64,000 bases of DNA from Lepidostoma basale. Its lineage: Eukaryota; Arthropoda; Insecta; Trichoptera; Lepidostomatidae. A program made the position numbers and the translations under genes. Below are positions 52,401 through 62,284 of the stretch, in pieces. The notes under the pieces are model-generated. The model was not told the origin of the DNA and did not search any database. It was given only the letters and a program-made list of their open reading frames with translations. The stretch spans positions 372,001 through 436,000 of the forward strand of contig JAHDVF020000021.1 in NCBI GenBank assembly GCA_022606425.2, given 5' to 3'. Within the stretch, counting starts at the first letter, position 1, and each line of letters begins with the position of its first letter.

Positions 52401-52694
52401 TCTTACATATGTATATGCTTTAGAAACTGTACGTACATGTTTTAGAAGCACTACTGCTGAAAATATGTTATTTGCTGACCGCCTTATATTAGATATAACC
52501 TTCAGTTCTTATAATTGAAAACCAAATAACACAGCTTCAAAGCATTTGCTCTGCCTTGCTTACAAATAATGATATAGTCTTCTGGAACAACATTTTATGG
52601 AAAAATTCATATTCTTTCAGATAACTAAGTATTATAATACATTACCGTAGCTAGTTGATTACTCATTTTGATAGTTATATGCAAATGCAAGTTT
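52401..52694. other. AT-rich DNA
   Basis: Nothing recognised. Confidence 0.4.
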
Positions 52695-53620
52695 ACAAGT
52701 CACCATATATGATTTGACAAACCGTATACAGATCCAAAAAGGTGTCAGACAGGGAGACACTTTGTCTCCAAAACTGTTCACCAATGTAATGGAAGACATA
52801 TTTAAGACACTGGACTGGACGAACCACGGATTAAACTTAAACGGAGAATATTTGTCTCACTTGAGATTCGCTGATTACATAATTCTGTTGTTGGAGTCTC
52901 CCAAACAACTCCAAGAAATGCTGGAAGCTATATATGAATCATCTCAAAAAATTGGCCGTAAATGAATATGACAAAGATAAAAATATTGACTAACACACAA
53001 ATATAGAATCGATAATAGAAATGTAGAAGTGGTAGAAGAATATGTGTACCTTGGTCATCTGTTGACTTTTGGAAGAGAGGGTCAAGTCAAGGAGATTGAT
53101 AGAAGAATACAGCTCGGTTGGTCTGCATTCGGAAGGCTGGGCAACATCTTCAAGTCGGACATGCCATAAAATTTTAAAAAAAATGTGCTTGACCAGTGAT
53201 AACCTATGGATGCGAGACATGGATGTTAACTAAAGAAGGAATGCACAAAATGAAAGTTGCACAACGGGCCATGGAAAGAACCATGTTGGGTATCTCGCTT
53301 AGAGACCATATACCCAACGTGTAGATTAGAAGACGCACCAGGGTCACCGATGTAGGGATACGCATTGCGATGATGAAGTGGCAGTAGGCTTGTCATGTGT
53401 GTCGACGGGATGATGGAAGATGGAGCCAGCAGGTTACTGAATGGAGGGCAAGGCTGGGCCGGAGAAGTGACGGGAGACAGCCAACCATGTGGAGCGGTGA
53501 TATTGTGCGGACGGCGGGAAGGGCCTGGAAAACACTGGCGAGAGACCGAGAGAGATGGCATGGGAGTGGAGAGGCTAGGCGAGTAGTGGATGAAGACAAG
53601 CTGACGAAGAATCGATCTAA
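52695..53620 (+). pseudogene. Family C-like reverse transcriptase pseudogene with palm domain
   Basis: Segments in order: TNRIQIQKGVRQGDTLSPKL (RT motif with RQGD-LSP), FTNVMEDIFKTLDW, LSHLRFADYIILLLES (motif A/C box FADD with the second Asp replaced by Tyr), VVEEYVYLGHLLTFGREGQ, IDRRIQLGWSAFGRLGNIFK, VITYGCETWMLTKE, RAMERTMLGISLRDHIPNV, MKWQ-ACHVCRRDDGRW, VTEWRARLGRRSDGRQPTMW. At least five stops and several shifts. No GAA tail follows. Confidence 0.8.
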
Positions 53621-54964
53621 AATATTATTTACAAAAAATAACCAATTAAATTTCAAAACAGCATTTCAATGGATAAGTTTAAATCTCATAGAAGTCTTGT
53701 TTAAAATGTTGTCATAGTCAATCGCATACGTACACAGTCTAATAAATATTATACAATAGTATCGAACGATATTACAGTTGGGGTAGAATTCCAACGTGGT
53801 CTTAATAACAAAAGAGGAATATTGAAATATTTTTTTCTTTCATGTACGTTTACGTGTTTACATTAATAAATCAATTCCCTTTTAATTAGTCTAGTTGTAT
53901 CCCGTTATTATTAGCGAGACCCTTAAAAAATCCACATATTTGTATGCAGGTACCGTTTTCGGGTACCCACCCGTGTGAATAATGCACTTGTTTGCATTTT
54001 TTGTTACCATCCTTCGGAGTTACATAAAGCTCTCTGGTCAATGTTTGCGGTCGACGCTTATTGCGAAATAAATTATTTCGGTTACAGATTGCGGCTTCCG
54101 CGTTCGGCTTGTTTCACAGCGAAAATTGGTAACAACATCCTTGGCAAGGAACATTAAGGACGCCAAATTCGATTGTGGTGAGTTAACACTTAACTTGGGC
54201 AACGGTGATATTGGGGAATCATATCATAATAAATTCAGGAATTATGTTGGAGAAATTAAAATCAATATTAAACTCATTATTTTATATCAATTCATATACT
54301 TATTTAAGCTAGCGCCATATATGGGTACGTTTAATGTGAGTCACCGCTACCCTATGAACGAACACGCTGCTGGCGTTACGGTACCGCCCTTGGACAGCTA
54401 AGCGCAGGTATCTCACTATAATTCTGCCAACGACGGGTAAACGTGCATAACCCACCACATTTGTACATATTTTACCCTGAAAAGACTGCTACGTTATCGG
54501 AAACGTCGGTATAAGAGGATACCAAATACACGGATATTCCCAAATTCCCAGAGAAAATATTGATAAATTTGAAAATGATAACAACCCCCGATTTTTTTGT
54601 ATTATATAAACAACCTATTATAATAATGTATTTGGCAAAAGCACACATTAAAGACTTTAAAATTCCCAAATGTCAATTTGATAGAATAACTTTTACCAGA
54701 ACACATTAGTTTGTCAGTTTTAAAGGCAAATCCACAAAACTTTAATGTACCCGCTATTGGAACTTTGTTTCAATTAAATTGATCGCATTATTGGACTCCA
54801 AAGTGATTTTATAATTTTATTACGCATTTCCTATTATCATAGACGCTGTAAGATGGAAGTTGCTGAAAGCAAACTGAACAAACTCTAAATATGAATTCAC
54901 TGATTGATGAATGCATTGATTTAAACATTTAAAATCGTCTTTGACTTTTGACACATAGAAGGCA
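53621..54964. other. Single-copy DNA, partly GC-richer (53960-54160, 54320-54450)
   Basis: Frames of 60-91 codons overlap here but none resembles a known family. Two less AT-rich patches (…gtcgacgcttattgcg…cggcttccgcgttcggcttg and …gctggcgttacggtaccgccc) are repeat-free. Possible conserved noncoding DNA. Confidence 0.3.
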
Positions 54965-55110
54965 TAAATGAAGAAGGTTAGAAGACAGAAGAATCCTAGT
55001 GCATGTATGACTCTCTATGAATGTGAAGAAAGCTTGAAAGATGTGTCAGAAGAGAGTAATGCAGCGGTTCATTCTCTCTGCCTACCTTTCCAGGAAAACG
55101 TTTGAAACGT
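54965..55110 (+). mobile_element. Family A 3' fragment
   Basis: gaaggttagaagacagaagaatcctagtgcatgtatgactc…gtaatgcagcggttcattctctctgcctacc: from HVRRQ-NP-ACM to the C-terminus, decayed; no tail array. Confidence 0.65.
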
Positions 55111-56042
55111 AAAGGTTTGTTCTTGTGTGTGGCGTGTTTCTTCTAGTCAATAAATAAATGAAATTACCATTTTATCAGACACTAAAAAAAGCAAGAATGT
55201 AACTATAATACATTAGAATCGCGAATCATGAAATTGATTAATTGAAATCTATCTCTTAATTATCGATCCCAGCATCAATATAACTACAATGTAGAATTCC
55301 AGAAACTGACAGTAGAAGATATGAGATTAAATACTATTAGCATAAATAGGGTTAAATTCGTGATAGCGAAGGTCAATTTGGAAAGTTTTCATGTCATTAT
55401 GCATTATTTTGTGTATCTTTTATTCGTTGATTTATTATTCCAAGATGTTTTAGGTTGGACACTTAATTAGAGAGCGATCTTGTTGCCTACAAAGCAATAT
55501 CCACCAGCTAACCAGACTTATGTTGTTAATTGTGATTATTCTTCACTGTCATTTTAAATTATGGAGGCATCTCACGTTAAAAAGATAAAGCGGCCCCCCC
55601 AAAACACAATTCAAAGATGAGGCGATATTACGAAATATAGCTTGAGTAAGATGTATTTGCTCGAGAAATATGGTTTTTCATCTATCGCGTAATTTCATTC
55701 AAATTACACACGTTTACTTTGAACTCAAGTGTTTAAAAAACGAAGACATATTTGAAAAAATAATATGATTATGGCGGTATCACAAATCAATAAGAAAATG
55801 CATGTTTTAAATGGTGAGTATGCATAACACTTATGACAACGAAAAGCAAATATTGATCTGATGTCAAGAAAGGTTAATACAAGTACTTTCCACCATTTTT
55901 AAAAAGATTTATAAAACTTGAATTAATACAGAGTAATATTTGAGTCGTTATTTTAAATACCAAAGGTTTACAGGAAATCAGATATATTATTGTGCAAATA
56001 ATGTGTTTGGCAAATTTGTTTATGAATTAATTTTTATTTATT
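55111..56042. other. AT-rich single-copy DNA
   Basis: Nothing recognised. Confidence 0.4.
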
Positions 56043-56053
56043 AAATGTTATGA

Positions 56054-56427
56054 CCCATCATGACGTATGGAATAGAGGTTAGAGCCGATACCAATAGAAC
56101 CTTAGAGTAGCAGAAATGCGAACCCTACGCTCTATCGCAGGCAAAACCCTCTGAGATCGGATCAGAAATGAAACGATAAGGTCTGTCTATGGTGTTTAGG
56201 ACATAGTAAGATGGAGAAGAAGCAGAAGGCGCTTTTGGAGAGACTTCGTGGACCGCATGGAGAATACGAGAACTGCAAAAATTGTTAAAGATGAAAACCC
56301 AAGCAGCAAGAGATTACCAGGAAGGCCGCCAAAGATATTGAGAGATGGCTGAACATCATCATTCTAGGACAGCCCACCGTCACAAACAGATCAAACGACC
56401 TAATCTAAGAGGAAGAAGAAGAAGAAA
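56054..56427 (+). mobile_element. Family E retrotransposon C-terminus with target-site duplication
   Basis: Same segments as 31195-31580: MTYGIEVRAD, VAEMRTLRSIAGK, RIRNETIRSV, HS-MEKKQKALLERL, RMENTRTAKIVKDENPSSKR, LPGRPPK, then AAGAGGAAGAAGAAGAAGAA. Flanked by aaatgttatga (56043-56053 and 56428-56438). Sequence is very close to the copy at 30972 (both share small deletions), so they derive from the same source lineage. Confidence 0.85.
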
Positions 56428-56438
56428 AAATGTTATGA

Positions 56439-57017
56439 AATAATATCCCTTACACCTATAGACTTTTTTTCACTTAAATTAGAGCATAACTTGAGATTAA
56501 GACATTCTATATAATTCCGGCCTAAATATTTCTGAAGTAATGAATTTCTTTCATTTCCGAAGTTGGTGAGAATGAATTCTAATCGTGTAATAAATATACC
56601 GTACAGCAACACCATTGAATTAATTTTGGCAGCAAAAAATTGCCGACGCTATTTCTGGTTTCGCCATATACGAGTTCAGCAGCTCGCCTTGCAGATATTT
56701 TCCATTGCAGCTATATTACGATTGCAATTTATTTTCGGTGATGCGAAAAAAGCGGAATACTCTTAGTACGGGTGATTGGCCCTTAACAAAGTGACGAAGT
56801 TTCACTGCCTTTAGAGTCACGTGTCTGTCTCATAAAAGCAAATGAACACTGTGATCTTGGTGCCCATCTTCATAGGTTTTACGGTACAGTTGACGTTATG
56901 ATTTTAAACATTAACATTTTATTATTGCATGTCTAGACAAATGTGTACTTATGATTACAGTGGCGGTACTCCAAGAGAAGCCCAGAAGCCTGGCTTGCGT
57001 AGGAAATTTTAAATCAA
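56439..57017. other. Single-copy DNA
   Basis: A GC-richer patch at 56690-56890 has no repeat match. Frames here are unrecognised. Confidence 0.3.
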
Positions 57018-57112
57018 AACCTTACAGGGGTTCAGCTCTTGTGGCTATTCCTCTTACATCTGATGGGAACATTGTTGGAAGATTATTTGGTGGGTTGATG
57101 GTTTATGCGGGG
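57018..57112 (+). repeat. Short interspersed repeat L, flanked by a short inverted pair
   Basis: ttacaggggttcagctcttgtggctattcctcttacatctga. A phrase agtggcggtactcc…agaagcctggcttgc at 56960-57000 recurs inverted at 57158-57198 (gcaagccgggcttct…gtaccgccact), so the L copy lies inside a ~240 bp inverted-repeat element (56958-57200), possibly a MITE. Confidence 0.5.
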
Positions 57113-57366
57113 GCATGATTACTTAGATTTGGGGGTTTTGATTCAAAATTTTTTTCGCAAGCCGGGCTTCTGGGCTTCTATGGGAGTACCGCCACTGCTT
57201 ATGAATAACTTTTTGGAAACATTGTATTTTCACAACACTTTTTTACATTTTTCACAAACATGTTTCGAGACACAAACTTCCCTTATTCAGTTCGAATTTA
57301 ACCTCTTCATTTGTAAACTGTTAAATTATAAATCTCTATTTTTATGTATCACATATTTTTTTTAGC

Positions 57367-57402
57367 GACAGCTGTTTCGTCAACATATGTTGACATCATC
57401 AT
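57367..57402 (-). ncRNA. Hammerhead-like motif (HH-a, covarying stem)
   Basis: Minus strand: ATGATGA, T, perfect stem GTCAAC-ATAT-GTTGAC, GAAAC, AGCT, GTC, GCTAAA. Against 3369-3404 the second stem pair is T-A instead of C-G: a compensatory change. C3 of the core is A here, which would be inactivating in a canonical hammerhead. Confidence 0.55.
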
Positions 57403-57704
57403 GTGTCTTGCTAGAGTTGAGTTAGGTACCTAATATAAGTTAATCAAATGAACGGCTAGTTACTATTATTAGGAGGACAAATCAGAGGATAGAATCAACA
57501 ACAATTAATCATAATACATTAAAGACGAAAAACATTATAAGGAAGCAGATTACGTTAATAATGAAGGAGACAAAAGTGAAAGGCAGCACTAATATTTTTT
57601 GTTAGATTGTATAAATGAAAAGTTTTAAATTTATTATATACTATGGTGAAATAAGCTGGAATAAGTTGTTTTTATAAGATTCAATTCACAGTTTATATCG
57701 TTCT

Positions 57705-57739
57705 CCCGATGTCGAAGGTGTGAGCCTTCGAAACATGTC
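57705..57739 (+). ncRNA. Hammerhead-like motif (HH-e)
   Basis: CCGATGTC, stem GAAGG-TGTGAG-CCTTC, GAAAC, ATGTC. GAAAC and palindrome ACATGT are intact; the CTGATGA box is altered. Confidence 0.4.
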
Positions 57740-58289
57740 AAGAAAAAGAAACTCAAAAGTGAAAAAACAGTGTTTTCATTCATAAAAATTCGACATTTCT
57801 TTGATTTTTTGTTTTTTTAATTTTCTAATTTCTCTAATTTTTTATTGTTTGCTCTATGTCAAAAAATGTGTTTTTGATTTCGAAATGATGGTCATAATGA
57901 TTCGCCACTTCCGAAAAGAGGTTACTGTTTTAATTTGTTAAAATTCATACACTGAAGAAGGGAAGTTGGTATTCCGAAACATGTTTATTAAAATTGCAAA
58001 AAAGTGTTGTGAAAATACAATGTTTCCAAAAAGTTATTCAAATGTAAATCCACAATACAAAGTGATGGCGAATATAGAAGAAATATATTAACTTATTCAG
58101 GGAAATACTGACAGTTGTTTTTGAATTATTAATTTAGAGAATGATAGAAAATTATTTTGATGGACCAGTTTATATTGATCTCCCAGTGATAAAGTCATAA
58201 TAATATTATTTAATTGGTTCAGTTAAAATTTTACTAAAAACTACCCCAAAATTCCAACTAAACCTATAAAATAAAATAAATTATGATAT

Positions 58290-58380
58290 TACTACTACTA
58301 CATCCCGGTGTGGGACTTGGCCTCTTCCACAACGCTCTTCCAATGACTTCTGTCCCTGGCCATCTCTCTTTATTCCAAAA
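58290..58380 (-). mobile_element. Family H 3' end fragment
   Basis: actactactacatcccggtgtgggacttggcctcttccac…: antisense C-terminus matching 3612-3680, with a GTA-type tail in sense. Confidence 0.5.
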
Positions 58381-58388
58381 ATAAATTA

Positions 58389-59534
58389 ATAAATTAACTA
58401 ACTAACTAACTAACTAACCATCACGCCGTCTCCCCGAAGGGGTAGGCAGAAAGAATGGACTGCCACACCTTTCTTTCCTGACATATTTCTCTCGCTTCCT
58501 CAACATTCATACATCGTGTCATGCACGCGCGTCGATTTCTCTGACTCCTCACATGGCCGACATTCAATATTTGATTTATTTGATCGTGCCACGTTTTCCT
58601 CGGTCTTCCTCTATTTCTGGTTCCATTTACATCATTAACATAAAAAAAATTTACCATTCTTTCTTCATTCATTCTTTCCATATGTCCAAACCATCTTAAT
58701 GATCCTTTCATTATTTTGTTCATGACACCATCATTCGCACCGCATTCACTTCTTATATTTTCATTCGACACTCTATCATACACAGTATATCCACACATTC
58801 GTCTAAGAGATCTCATTTCTACTGCATTTATTCTACTTTCATCCTTCCTTTGCCAGTTCCATGCTTCGCTTCCATACATAAGGGTCGGTAGAAGAACACC
58901 ATTGTGCACTGCCATTCTAGCTTTTTTGGATAGGTTTTTGTTTGCGATGACAACTTTAAGTGCACCATTCACTTTGTTGCCTGCCCCAACCCTTCTTTCA
59001 ATATCCCTCTCCACTCTCCCATCTCTTGTTAACATACTACCTAAATACACAAACTCAACTACTTGCTCCAAGTTTTCACCATTCACGCTAATGTTGCAGA
59101 CTGTCGTGTTTTCTTCCTTTTCAAAAATCATTACCTTGGACTTATTAACATTCATCATCAGATCATTTCACATGCATACCTCATACATACAATTCACCAG
59201 GACTTGTAGTTCATGCTCGTTGTCAGCAAGTAGGACAGCGTCATCCGCATACAAGAGACAGCTTACTGACACTCCGCTCATTTTGGCACCTACATCCAAC
59301 CCTTTCAGCTCTTTCATACAATTGTCCATATACAGATTAAATAACCACGGGGACATTACGCAACCTTATTTGACACCTTTATTGATATCAAACCAGGCTG
59401 TAAGATCTCCATTTACTCTGACACTAGCAGTGCTTTCCGTGTATAGCGACTTAATGGCCGTGATCAGTTTTGTACTTATTCCATATTCAGACAATATTTT
59501 CCACAACTTTTCTCTATTTTCTCTATTTATTATG
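58389..59534 (-). mobile_element. Family A RTE-like retrotransposon, best copy (~1.15 kb)
   Basis: Minus-strand copy covering the RT palm to the C-terminus. The tail is aactaactaactaactaactaacc on plus; the stop codon is only ~2 bp from it. An AT-rich direct repeat aataaatta at 58380-58388 and 59535-59543 may be the target duplication. It is 5'-truncated: the endonuclease and RT fingers are missing. Confidence 0.85.
58421..59534 (-). pseudogene. Reverse transcriptase (family A) with two in-frame stops
   Basis: A single frame through ~370 codons: NRENREKLWKILSEYGISTK, LYTESTASVRVNGDLTAWFD, INKGVK*GCVMSPWLFNLYM (stop at 59366 region in place of Gln of the VRQGC-LSP motif), CLLYADDAVLLADNEHELQ (catalytic YADD, about 59240-59251), YEVCM*NDLMMNVNKSK (second stop near 59165), then an open 245 codons: VEFVYLGSMLTRDGRVERDI, ERRVGAGNKVNGALKVVIAN, LLPTLMYGSEAWNWQRKDES, RWFGHMERMNEER, RGRPRKTWHDQINQILN, SILSAYPFGETA. 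No frameshift, so it is young. Function in life: reverse transcription at nicked target DNA. Confidence 0.85.
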
Positions 59535-59543
59535 AATAAATTA

Positions 59544-60485
59544 TGATACGTATAATCAAATATTGCATAGTGTTAAAGTATCAAATTATAGTATTTCGGC
59601 TAAAAAAAATGGATTATCTAAATGCATAAATAAAATATATTTTTTATTCACCATTAATTATTGTGGATTCACATTTGAATAACTTTTAAAAAACATTGAA
59701 AATTCTACACCGAGGAAAGATATCCGCGGTACGGAATACGATTATGAAATATACGAGTACTTAAAAGTTAAATGAAAATACAATGTTTTTAAAACATTAA
59801 TAAAATACTAGATTTTTTATTTAAAATTTGAACGAAATGAATTTTGAGTAATGGAATATTGCCGTCGAAGAGGAAAACAAATTAACGTTGCTGTTAATTA
59901 TGTTTCGTGTAAACCTTAGTAACATTGTTAGCAATAATTTAATTTACACCTCCCATCCATATCCCCTCCGAAATATCTATCAAAGGAATGTTCCTTGGCG
60001 AAGAATCGGTAAGCAACTGAGGACTTCATTTTACGAACACCTAATTACGGACAAGAGTCGTTTCAATCACTTGTCTCACGTAGAGTTCTCGATAAAATAG
60101 TGACGGAGTGATTACACAGTTAAAAAAGAACAGAAATAAAATTCTTAAAAATATACTGCGGAAAAAACGAAAGAAGAAAAATAGGTGAGTTCAATTTATT
60201 TTAGTAACATTTCACAATATCAATGTCAGTGATGCGAACGAATGTTCACAATATCTTGCAATTTATTGTTTTATGTATTCTCATCGGCTTAAGCGTACTA
60301 ACTAAAATGTTATTTATTTATTTATTCAGTAAGGGCAGCATACAGCGATATCAATATATTCACAAATACAATAAACAGTGAATTGAATTTAAGCTAAGGC
60401 AAAATACGGTCTAACAAAATGATTGAGAGTTAAACATAATATTTGTAGTAGAAATAAGAACAAAATTAAAAGTAAAAATACGACA
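59544..60485. other. AT-rich DNA with HH-like scraps
   Basis: gttaaagtatcaaattatagtatttcggct (59571-59600) is the HH-a outer phrase; 59650-59790 resembles decayed HH-f arms (tattgtggattcacatttgaataacttt…gaaaatacaatgttttt). A 70-codon frame at 59888-60100 is unrecognised. Confidence 0.35.
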
Positions 60486-60542
60486 TTGCAGGAAGAACGA
60501 GAGCAAACTTATATATTATGTTTGCTATCGTTCTTCCTGCAA
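60486..60542. repeat. Near-perfect hairpin, 23-bp arms
   Basis: ttgcaggaagaacgagagcaaac (60486-60508), an 11-nt loop, and its complement (60520-60542) with a single mismatch. It is compact like a miRNA precursor, but it could equally be a short palindrome. No second copy noticed. Confidence 0.6.
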
Positions 60543-60574
60543 CGTATAATTTTCCACCACAAAGTTTAAACAGT

Positions 60575-60835
60575 TAAAATACAGAAACGTTGTTTATGGT
60601 TTCAAAATTGCATTTTTTCGCAACAGCTATATCTTTAACGTAAGTTGACACCATCAAAATAGTTTTTACAGTTGAAAAAAATATATTGTAACACCTAATG
60701 ATATCAACACAAGTTGACAAAACGGCTGTTGCGAAAAATAAAAATCTAATTAAAAATTGTGATACCATAAACAGCGTTTTATATTATAACAGTTAATAAT
60801 GTTAAAATATCATATTGTTAAAACAATGATGGCGT
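60575..60835. repeat. HH-a inverted pair, decayed
   Basis: Arms tttcgcaacagctatatctttaacgtaagttgac / gtTGACAAAACGGCTGTTGCGAAAA. The plus motif at 60695-60730 reads CTAATGA, T, ATCAAC-ACAA-GTTGAC, AAAAC, GGCT, GTT. The outer phrase aatgttaaaatatcatattgtt follows. Confidence 0.6.
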
Positions 60836-60949
60836 CTATTGAAATCCTCACTTGCAATAATCTTAATGTATAAAAGTTTTTTTTTATATATTTCACTAGC
60901 ACTAACCCTCATATCAGGTGTTTTAGTTTATATGTTTTAGTAAATCAAT

Positions 60950-61625
60950 TAACTTATTGAACGCTAAGGTATTAACACTGTAGAATTCCATAGTAATATA
61001 TTTAGGAAATTGAAAATAACTTTGTTTAATCCACTAATTATTAAAAAAAATATTAAAAAACACGACATGTTTCGGAGAATACCTCCATCTTCAGGTGTAA
61101 AAATATAATAAAAACAAAAAAAAAATACTTATATAAAAACGCATTTAAAATTCGATACAATAATTCAAATTTAAAAATTAATATTATATTAGTTCTTACT
61201 GTTAAAAAAATAATTATAAGTACTTATAACAAAAAGCCCAGGTTAGTTTTTAATTTAAATTATTGTATCGAATTCAAAATGCGTTTTTATATTAGTCTTT
61301 CTTTATTTAGTTTTTATTATATTTTTACACCTGAAGATGGAGGTATCCTCATTATATAATATATGTTTATACTGAAACGCGTGATGTTTAACTTAAACAT
61401 CCATGTTTCAAAAATTCAATAAACAAATTTAAGATATTATTGAAAGTGAAGGCATTAACATTGTAAAATTCCATTGTTATACACTTGGAAATTGAAAAAT
61501 CCTGTTTTAAATAAGTTTTATAGGTCTTTCATTGTTTGGTTTTTTATCATATATTTACATCTGCTCCGAAACATATCGTGTTATTTAATATTTAAACAAA
61601 GTTATTTTTCAATTTCCAAAGTGTA
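60950..61625. repeat. HH-d elements, including a ~285 bp palindrome
   Basis: A left unit ctaaggtattaacactgtagaattccat…aaattgaaaataactttgtttaatccac leads to the minus motif at 61064-61094. A large inverted repeat (61064-61350; arms about 90 bp including gcatttaaaattcgatacaataat) ends with the start of a plus motif (61331-61350, truncated after TCCTC). A further decayed unit follows (61440-61620, ctgctccgaaacatatcgtgtt). Confidence 0.65.
61064..61094 (-). ncRNA. Hammerhead-like motif with good stem I (HH-d)
   Basis: Minus strand: ACAC, CTGAAGA, T, GGAG-GTATT-CTCC, GAAAC, AT, GTC, GTGT. ACAC before the core and GTGT after GTC form four perfect stem I pairs, the best in the window. U7 is changed to A. 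Palindromic ACATGT would make stem III in a dimer. Confidence 0.55.
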
Positions 61626-62140
61626 AATTTAAGATATATGAGAAACAAATTGTTAAATTTAATTCAAATATGAAAATTGTTAAGTTATTTTCTCTACATC
61701 GGGCATTCCAACAAATAATACTTTAGTCGTTCTTACAATAAAAAAATTTAAAGAAGAATGGGGGTATCGAACATTTTTTGAGTATGTGAACTGGAATGAA
61801 GTTTATATTTAATAAGCTCTCTTCTTTCAATCGCCTTGATTGCCCCGGCTTGGTTTCCGTTAAGGGATCGTTAAGGCATCTGTCCTGGATGCTGTGGCAT
61901 CCAAGCGGCCCTCTAGTTCGCGGGATGCGAGAACAATGCGAGCCCCGGATTCCGGCTGCCTCAGGAACCCGGTAGTGATTTCTCTTGACAGAGTTGATTT
62001 ATCGAAAGCTGTTTGAACAGTGGCGCCAGCGCCGTTTCGACCGCTTTTGTCAGTACTGAGTGGCCAAGTACCGCTACGAATGTTAAATATTTTAACGTTT
62101 GTTTCAACGATTTTAATAATCATTTAATACTTTATCAATT
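61626..62140. other. Single-copy DNA with GC-rich island (61840-62060)
   Basis: ctgtcctggatgctgtggcatccaagcggccctctagttcgcggg…: a local inverted pair (ggatgctgtggcatcc) is included. An 87-codon minus frame is unrecognised. Candidate noncoding or unlisted repeat. Confidence 0.3.
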
Positions 62141-62268
62141 CTTTGGTATTCTCTTTCGAAGTCGGAAAAATCGAAGAGCGTGCATATTACGATGTATAAA
62201 TGTAGAGGAAGCTAGAGAGAGAGATATGTCAGGACAGAACAGTATGTTGGTCCATCGACGAATAGAAA
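62141..62268 (+). mobile_element. Family A 3' fragment
   Basis: RSRKNRRACILRCINVEEARERDMSGQNS…: the C-terminal frame, repeated almost verbatim at 62640-62800 (same tctttcgaagtcggaaaaatcgaagagcgtgcat start). This may be a segmental duplication around the longer copy. Confidence 0.7.
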
Positions 62269-62284
62269 TACAGGTAAATCCATT

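Larger units (their letters stand above)
57200..58075. repeat. Composite of nested hammerhead-like elements
   Basis: HH-f arms at both ends (aaacattgtattttcacaacact and agtgttgtgaaaatacaatgttt), each with a motif (57257-57290 minus, 57952-57984 plus). Inside sit an HH-a motif (57367-57402 minus) and an HH-e motif (57705-57739 plus). Four motifs from three families in under 900 bp is the densest cluster here. Confidence 0.65.

Noticed and set aside
58716..59546. 276-codon plus-strand frame, the longest in the window
   Set aside because: It is antisense to the family A reverse transcriptase, whose minus-strand frame carries YADD and the family C-terminus.
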